NCBI GenBank assembly: GCA_020465985.1
Contig: JAANYP010009689.1
Span: 45,711-109,710, forward strand
Source of the DNA: Centrapalus pauciflorus
Lineage: Eukaryota > Streptophyta > Magnoliopsida > Asterales > Asteraceae
Length of the DNA stretch: 64,000 nucleotides
Direction: 5' to 3'
The notes under the pieces are model-generated. The model saw only the letters and a list, made by a program, of their open reading frames with translations, made no database searches and was not told the DNA's origin. A program made the position numbers and the translations under genes. This document shows positions 58,041 to 64,000 of this stretch, piece by piece. Positions within the stretch are counted from its first letter, which is position 1. Each line of letters opens with the position of its first letter.

Positions 58041-60117
58041 ATGGAGTTCGTTAAAGAACACAACTGCCTATCCTACTCTCTCAAACACGCTGACCTACAG
58101 CCATTCCATGAAATGATGGATTTTCTCTTTAGTTCTCCTATCCATTATGCTCTAACGGTCAATCCCACTATATACGTCTATCATATAGAGCAATTTTGGA
58201 AGTCAGCTACTGTCAATACCCATAAGGGAATCACTTCTTTTGCATCCACCAATGATGGTAATCCCATTACCATCACAGAGGAGACCATTCGACAATGTTT
58301 GCATCTGCAAGATGCCTCAGGTATATCTGATCTCTCCCTCACTATTTGACATGAAGGTCTTTTTGAAATAGGGTATAGGGGCCCAACATATTCTTTTACC
58401 TTCTATAAAGCACATTTTGGTCCTAAATGGAAGTATCTTGTACATATTATTCAACATTGCTTAAGCCCTAAAAGGATTGGTTGGTCTGAATTTTCTTCAA
58501 ATATTGCCACTACTCTGGTGTGCTTATCCACAGGCCAACAGTTCAACTTTTCAAACATGATTTTTTAAGGAATGTTAAGGCACCATGCCTTGAAGAATGG
58601 GAAAATTTTGATTTATCCATGGTTTTTGGCAGAAATAATTGCAAAATCCTGCAATTCTTTTAAAGTACATAAAAGGATACATGTTTTCCATAGGCACTCT
58701 TTACCTACTATAAAAAGACTTTTAAAACCAAGTGCCAATTTTCATACTGTAGATGTCTCTTTGCCTCATGCAATGCAGGCTATCTATCCAAGAAACAGAG
58801 GAGAGGATCCTGAGCAGGCTCAGCCCATTATTACTGCTTCACCCCCAGGATACCAACCCACTCCTCATGATACAAATATACCTTTTGTTCCTTCTTCTAT
58901 ACATACCTCCCCAGGCCCATCTCTGAAAATATACACAAGACAAAGGGCTGCAGGAGCTCCTTCCTCCTCAGTCCAAACCCAAGTGCCAAGTAGCTCTGTG
59001 CAAGAGGATACTCTTGCACAGCATATCGATAGGGAACCCATTGAGGATACTCCAACCCTCAATTTGGAGGTGAACATCCCTTCTGAGGATGTTCATATGG
59101 GATGTGTGGCTGGTACTACTGTTGTTTATACACAAGGGGCACAGGACAGTACCAACATATCTAAGACCACCCCCAATGCAACAGAGGCCGTGCAAGCACC
59201 TTCTGGAAGTCCCCAGTACCAATAATAAAGGGGCACATATGTTTCTACTTCTGGAATTGATGCCAGTGATAGATCACAAATCCCACTCTCATTTGACGAT
59301 CTTAAGGCTAGTCTGCAACTCATGGCATTAACGGAAAGCAGCTGAAACCTGTTGTAGCCATTCTGGAACATTACAAGCCCATAATTGCTGCACAGGGTTC
59401 TCAAATCACTGCTCTACAACAACTCACAACAGTCAAACACCAAAAACTTGCCCAGTTTTAGCTTGGGTTGAAGTTATATGGTAACAAGATTGTACAACTG
59501 GTTCAAACCCTATTGGCAAAGGTTTTCGGTCCCCCTGATCAAACCAATGCATCCAAAAGGGGGAGAATCAGGAGATCCCACTTCCAGTCCAAACAGCTTC
59601 AACTTCACCAGTGGCAACTTCAGTTTATAGGCTAACAGTCCCAACAGTTTCTCAAACTGTTAGTTTAGATGCTCAAGTTGTTCCTATCAAGCCAGGAGGA
59701 GTGTTCATCAGAGAAGGTATTCAAACACCTGCCCCAGTAGTCCAAACCACAGTAACACCTTCAGCAACAGCCACAGACAAGGGAAAGGGCATTTTGATTG
59801 AATCTCCAAAAGTCAAATTTATTTCAAAAGAAGCCCAAGTTGCTCATGATGCTGAATTGGCCAGAAGATTGGCAGAAGAACAGGATCAAATCCTAGACCA
59901 GCAAGCCCAGGAACCTATGGGAGATGATGAAGCTCTAGGAGATTATCTGCGAGGGTTTGTGGTAAAGGAAAGTCAGAAGAAGTGGAAAACGCCAACAGGG
60001 CCTTCAAAGGCTGAACATAGAAAATTTTTGGCAAAATTCTCTGCAATAGCTGGTATTTCTAAGGTTATAGCTCAATCTTGGTCAACAGAGAAGCTTCAGG
60101 CATTATATGACAGATAA
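58041..60117 (+). pseudogene. Post-pol (3') ORF, copy 4, interrupted
   Basis: A retrotransposon protein of unknown function, in the element that carries Copia A gag and RT. It starts at ATG 58041 (MEFVKEHNCLSYSLKHADLQ), with FHEMMDFLFSSPIHYAL, then YHIEQFWKSA, and ITITEETIRQCLHLQDA. A TGA at 58347 and a TAA at 58567 interrupt the same frame; between them it reads IGYRGP, W.YLVHIIQHCLSPKR and QQFNFSNMIF, and after them ILIYPWFLAEII, all family signatures. From 58800 it is Pro/Ser/Gln-rich. A frame slip before 59611 leads to the last part (59611-60117), with DKGKGILIES, AELARRLAEEQDQ and SWSTEKLQALYDR. A purine tract aaaaggggga at 59554 lies inside it. The C-terminal half differs from copies 1-3. 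Confidence 0.82.
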
Positions 60118-60248
60118 AAGGAAAAGGAAAAAGCCTCCAAAGCCTCCAAACAAGTCCAAGATCCCCAAGATCTTCCTCAAACTGTTGCTACAGCCCCTCA
60201 GTCTGAAACTATCCATCAAGCAAAGTTTGATCAAGTGAAGAGAGTTTT

Positions 60249-60860
60249 TGTTGGAAAATAATCTTAGTATGTTAAGCTGCTAGTTAGAATTTCTCAAGCT
60301 GTTAGTAGTATTTCTGTGTAATTACAAAGTTCGAGCTGCTAGTTCAACAAACTCGAGCTACTAGTTCAAAAGTTCAAGCTGCCAGAGTTAAAAGTTCAAG
60401 CCGCTCATTAGATAGATAACAGAAAGTGCTAAAATTCAGGAAGTGATATATATTCTAAGATTTGAAGATCTTCCAAGCATATCTACTACCAGAGAAATCA
60501 GAGTCCGTCAAGGAAACAAATCAGAAGGCTATAAATATAGATACACTAGGTTTTTCTATTGTAATCGTGTTGCTTAAGTTTTTCATTATTGTAATTGCAT
60601 TCTGATAAGTTTCCAAAGCCTCTAAGGTTGTAAAACCCTAAGAACAATCTGTGTTCTTCTCTAATCAAAACAGATTCGAGGTGAGTGTAATAAGAGATTT
60701 TGGCAATATAAAGGTTTTAATATTGGTTATGTTTATTTGAATATCTGTTCTTTATCGTTCTGAAAGTTTTCTTAAAACAATTAAGTGTTCTTCTGCAAAA
60801 TTCTTAATTTGAATTTGATCTATTAAAACCAGTTAATCTTAGGTGATTTTGATCTTGACA
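60249..60860 (+). mobile_element. Complete LTR (LTR2) shared by Copia A and Copia B
   Basis: 612 bp from tgttggaaaataatc to gatcttgaca. It is the 3' LTR of Copia A and at once the 5' LTR of Copia B. The U3-like half has six copies of a TCAAGCTGCTAGTTCAA-type word (60272-60411). A TATA-like ctataaatata lies near 60530. The following primer site is at 60863-60873. Confidence 0.85.
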
Positions 60861-60862
60861 AG

Positions 60863-60873
60863 TGGTATCAGAG
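60863..60873 (+). promoter_or_regulatory. Primer-binding site of Copia B (tRNA-iMet)
   Basis: TGGTATCAGAG, 2 bp after the LTR end, then diverging (ttagagg instead of ccaggtt). Confidence 0.9.
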
Positions 60874-60947
60874 TTAGAGGTTTTTATTTGTTATTCTTTG
60901 TTTTCAAAGTCAGAAACTTTCTTCGTTTAAAATTTTGTTTTTCTGCA

Positions 60948-63300
60948 ATGGAGTTTGAAAGTAGCAGTAGTGGATCTGGGCAAGGACTCAAAGTGCATAT
61001 GCTCAAACCCACTGAGTTCGAGATATGGAAACTCAGGATTCAACAGCACATTCAATTTATTGACTATGCCCTATGGGAAGCGGTTGAAAATCCTCCTGCA
61101 GTTGATCCTGAACTAGATGCAGAGGGCAAACCAAAAAGAACACCTCCAAAAAATGAGATCGAAAGAAAGGCTAGAATGAATGAAGACAAAGCTCTTACTC
61201 TTTTACAAATAGCCATTCCTATTGCTTTTCAACATCAGTTTAAAAAGTTCTATACTGCTCATTCTCTTTGGCATTTTGGAGAAAAGATTTGCTGCAATGC
61301 TAGCACCAAAAGGAACCAAAAAGATCTTTTAAAACAGCAGTATGAATACTTTTCTGGTGGCAAGAATGAAAACCTTACTCAAATTTTTGACAGGTTTAAT
61401 AAGCTGATAGGTGAGTTGGAGAGTGCTAAGGTCAGCCTGGATCAAGATGAAGTGAACAGAAAATTCCTCAGATCTCTTGGTGAAGAATGGGCAGTCCATG
61501 CTGGCCAATGGAGAACCAAAGACACTCTATATGAAATAGAGTTGGATGACCTCTACAACAGCCTGAGAGTGTTTGAATCTGAAATTGAAAATAAAAAGAA
61601 ATTTTTTTCTTACAATCAAAACACCGCTCTGCTGTCATCATCATTAATTGATAAATCAAACTGTTGTGACTCTTTTTCATGTGCTGATGGTAACTCTTCT
61701 GAAGTTCATTATGAAGCATTTGTTGCAAGTGATGGACTTTTTGCTCTTAATGTTGAAGATCTGGAACAAATCCATCCAGATGATTTAGAAGAGATGGACT
61801 TAAAGTGGCAACATGCTATGTTGACTATGAGGGCCAAAAGATTTCTGAAAAGGACTGACAGACCAAACTTTCAAGCCAGAACAGAAGGTAAGCCAGCGTT
61901 TGACAAATCAAAGGTTAAGTGCTTCAAATGCCACAAACTTGGCCACAAGGTTAGCAGCCACCAAGACCCCTGCAAACCAGTCAAACATCATCTTCACAAG
62001 ATCTTGTCTCTCAAGAAGACAATGTATTTGATTGGAGTGACCAGACAGAAGAGGAGTTTCAAAATCAAGCTCTTATGGCAGAAACTACAATTGTCACTTC
62101 CACTAAACTACCATCTGAGGTAAATGCTAAACTCTTCTCTCAAACATGCAAAAATATGGTTAAAAAGTACAGAGATCATAATGAGAGCATGTGCAAAACT
62201 CTAGGTAAGATGGAAGAAAGGAGATATGAATATATGCAGGAAATAGAGGATCTTGAAAAACAGATCAATGACTATAAGGATAATGAGATTCAGATGGGAC
62301 ATGATAGAACATATCATGAGTGGGAGAAAAAGGAACTAAATGAGAAAATAGAGACCCTAAATAAGAAATTAGATGAGGCTGAACAGAAGGTGTTAGAAGC
62401 TAGCAAGAAAGAAGAATCTATAAATATAGACTTGGGCAGCTTCAAGCTGGCCAACCAAAAGCTAGAACACCCAATGGAAGTCCAATTTAAAGATAGGGTA
62501 AAATCTCAACTCAATCCCAAGGAAGGTTTAGGCTATAAGGCTACTTCACTCCCATATAACAGTAAATACATTCATCCTATGAGTGAAGTTGCTGATAGGC
62601 TTGTGAATGAACCGTTTCTTGAGAAAATGAAAACTGTAGATCCTATCCTTGAGGACAAGCCTGAACCTAAAGAAAAATTGGTTCCCAATGAAAGCTGTAA
62701 GAGTAAGGAAGCTGAGAGTGACTCCAAAACCATGAGTGCACCTATAGGACCTCCTATTTCCAACTCTATCAAAACCAAAAGTCTGAAAGGAAAAGAGAAG
62801 ATGAGTGAATGCAATCATGCTCCACATGTTTCTGTACCTTCTAACTGTAATATTGCATCTTCTTCCAAAATAACTAAAAAGGGTAAAACCGTTCCAGTAT
62901 GCACATGTCAAAAGCATGGTGTCCGAAAGTTTCCCACACAGTAGCAGGTAAGGGGAAATCAAAGGAACAAGAACCAGTTATGGTCACACAAAACTGGTTC
63001 CCCTATCAAAACAATCAAAAGATGTTTCCACTGTGGTAGGAAAAACCATTTGGCCAGGCATTGTTTATATAAACAATCTGGTGCAAAACAGACTGTGTTT
63101 CAAAAACATGCCATTGCTCAAAATTCAAAACTTCCAAAGGCCTCTAAACCTGTCACCCCATTTCCAAGGAAAGATATTTGATCACAGGTACTTAAAAGTC
63201 AACAAAAGACAGCCTGTACACCAAAAACAAGCTTTAATGAAAACTAAATTAAGCATGAAAAAGGTTTGGTGTGTCAAAGGCAAAAACACAGCTTAAACGA
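60948..63300 (+). pseudogene. Copia B gag with zinc knuckles and coiled-coil extension
   Basis: The nucleocapsid/capsid protein of a Sirevirus-like element. From ATG 60948 the first frame runs to about 61990: MLKPTEFEIWKLRIQQHIQF, DLLKQQYEYFSGGKNENLTQ, FNKLIGELESAKVSLDQDEV, LDDLYNSLRVFE, then a knuckle CFKCHKLGH whose final Cys is displaced (SSHQDPC). A frame slip near 61980 leads to 62030-62944, a Glu/Lys-rich coiled coil (about 62150-62420) and a Ser/Lys tail ending CTCQKHGVRKFPTQ. After a stop, 63010-63065 reads a proper knuckle CFHCGRKNHLARHC. Further stops follow. Protease, integrase and most of RT are missing: the frame jumps to the RT end near 63385. Confidence 0.88.
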
Positions 63301-63384
63301 TCAATATAAAAGTTGAAGCTGTTAAGTCAAAAGTTGGAACTGACAGTGCAAATTCTGAAACTGCTGACACTCAACATCCAGTTC

Positions 63385-63916
63385 CAAGGTTTCCAGCACA
63401 CCAATGGACACTCATAAACAGCTTGATGCAGATAAAGAAGGAGTGGATGTGGATATTCATTTGTACAGATCCTTGATAGGTTCACTAATGTATCTTACAT
63501 CTTCTAGACCTGATATAATGTTTGCTGTTTGTGTTTGCTGTTAAGAGAATCTTTAGATATCTCAAAGGTCAACCTAAATTAGGCCTATGGTATCCTAAGG
63601 CCTCTCCTCTTGAACTAACAGCTTACTCTGATAGTGACTATGGAGGTTGCAACATAGACAGGAAATCCACAACTGGTGGATGTCAATATCTAGGAGCAAG
63701 ACTAGTCTCTTGGTAGTGGAAAAAAGCAAACAACTGTCTCCACTTCATCCACTGAGGCATAATATGTTGCAGCTGCCTGCTGCTGTTCCCAAGTTATGTG
63801 GATACAGAACAAACAAAAATACTATGGTATGAACTTTCTATCTACTCCTATTTATATTGACAACTCAAGTGCAATCAGCATTGTACAAAATCCAGTGAAA
63901 TTTCCCAAAACCAAGC
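63385..63916 (+). pseudogene. Copia B RT end and RNase H fragment
   Basis: It resumes at STPMDTHKQL of RT, reads GVDVDIHLYRSLIGSLMYLT and SSRPDIMFAVCVC, then loses about 40 bp and continues in RNase H (FRYLKGQPKLGLWYPK, AYSDSDYGGCNIDRKSTTGG, GARLVSW then a stop). Nucleotide similarity to Copia A is very high up to cccaaaaccaagc, where it ends at 63916. Confidence 0.9.
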
Positions 63917-64000
63917 TGTAGGTCCCAAAAAGTTTCCCTAGTGTATTGTTCTAAGCTGTAGAGGGGGGGGGGGGGAAGGGAATACAGCTATTTAAAAACT
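63917..64000. other. Junction with possible new LTR start; poly-G run
   Basis: Copia sequence stops and tgtaggtcccaaaaag begins, which looks like an LTR start (TG). A run of 13 G is at 63963-63975. The window ends before this can be resolved. Confidence 0.4.

Overview
The window is nuclear DNA of a flowering plant. It holds one intron-containing gene with plant-type splice sites, an encoded plastid transit peptide, AT-rich intergenic sequence, and layer on layer of LTR retrotransposons and small DNA transposons. The style of the Copia elements (a long extra ORF after pol, multiple polypurine tracts, tRNA-iMet primer sites) is Sirevirus-like. From memory these protein families are very common in Asteraceae, so a composite such as Artemisia or Tanacetum is my guess; this was not tested by a search.

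One host gene looks intact: a plastid omega-3 fatty-acid desaturase (FAD7/FAD8 type) on the minus strand, 33714 to 27121. It has eight exons, predicts 449 residues, carries all three histidine boxes, and its last exon sits 2.5 kb beyond exon 7. Its introns and promoter side have collected small transposons: a hAT-type MITE in intron 4, an inverted-repeat element in intron 7, and a 1430-bp palindromic element 258 bp upstream of the ATG.

Layout. 1-8383: two tandem 3' ends of Sirevirus-like Copia elements, each with a broken post-pol ORF, the first preceded by a cluster of CCGAATTCGG palindromes. 8.7-10.45 kb: fragments of three host genes (importin-5, CDC48 and an alpha/beta hydrolase) on one strand, followed at 13332 by a Helitron-like 3' end. 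13963-14269: a MITE with a 9-bp target duplication. 15136-26173: a solo Gypsy-type LTR split by a Copia element (16389-25047, minus, TSD tcaac) that keeps RT-RNaseH and a long post-pol ORF but has lost gag, protease and integrase. 27.1-33.7 kb: the desaturase. 34-38 kb: two Mutator-like inverted-repeat elements and LTR debris. 38.4-42.6 kb: a decayed minus-strand Sirevirus with several polypurine tracts, then a Gypsy LTR end with a primer site. 43394-51893: a Ty3/Gypsy (Tekay-like) element with 2.9-kb LTRs, gag, an integrase-tail remnant and TSD agcca. 52-54.8 kb: two head-to-head LTR-like sequences, each with its own palindromic word cluster. 54758-64000: two Copia elements in tandem that share the middle LTR.

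The pattern most worth following is shared by the Copia elements. Four divergent copies of one post-pol protein family occur here, with an N-terminal globular domain, an acidic linker with basic patches and (where visible) a coiled coil, and a C-terminal globular domain. The non-coding parts of the elements that carry them are filled with a short, often palindromic word that differs from element to element and is nearly absent from their coding parts. Together these suggest a nuclear, sequence-specific element protein and its binding sites, by analogy with the VANC anti-silencing proteins of VANDAL transposons. This is inference. A separate structural signal is a row of three hairpins (21472-21670) with a common core and unrelated, self-complementary outer stems.
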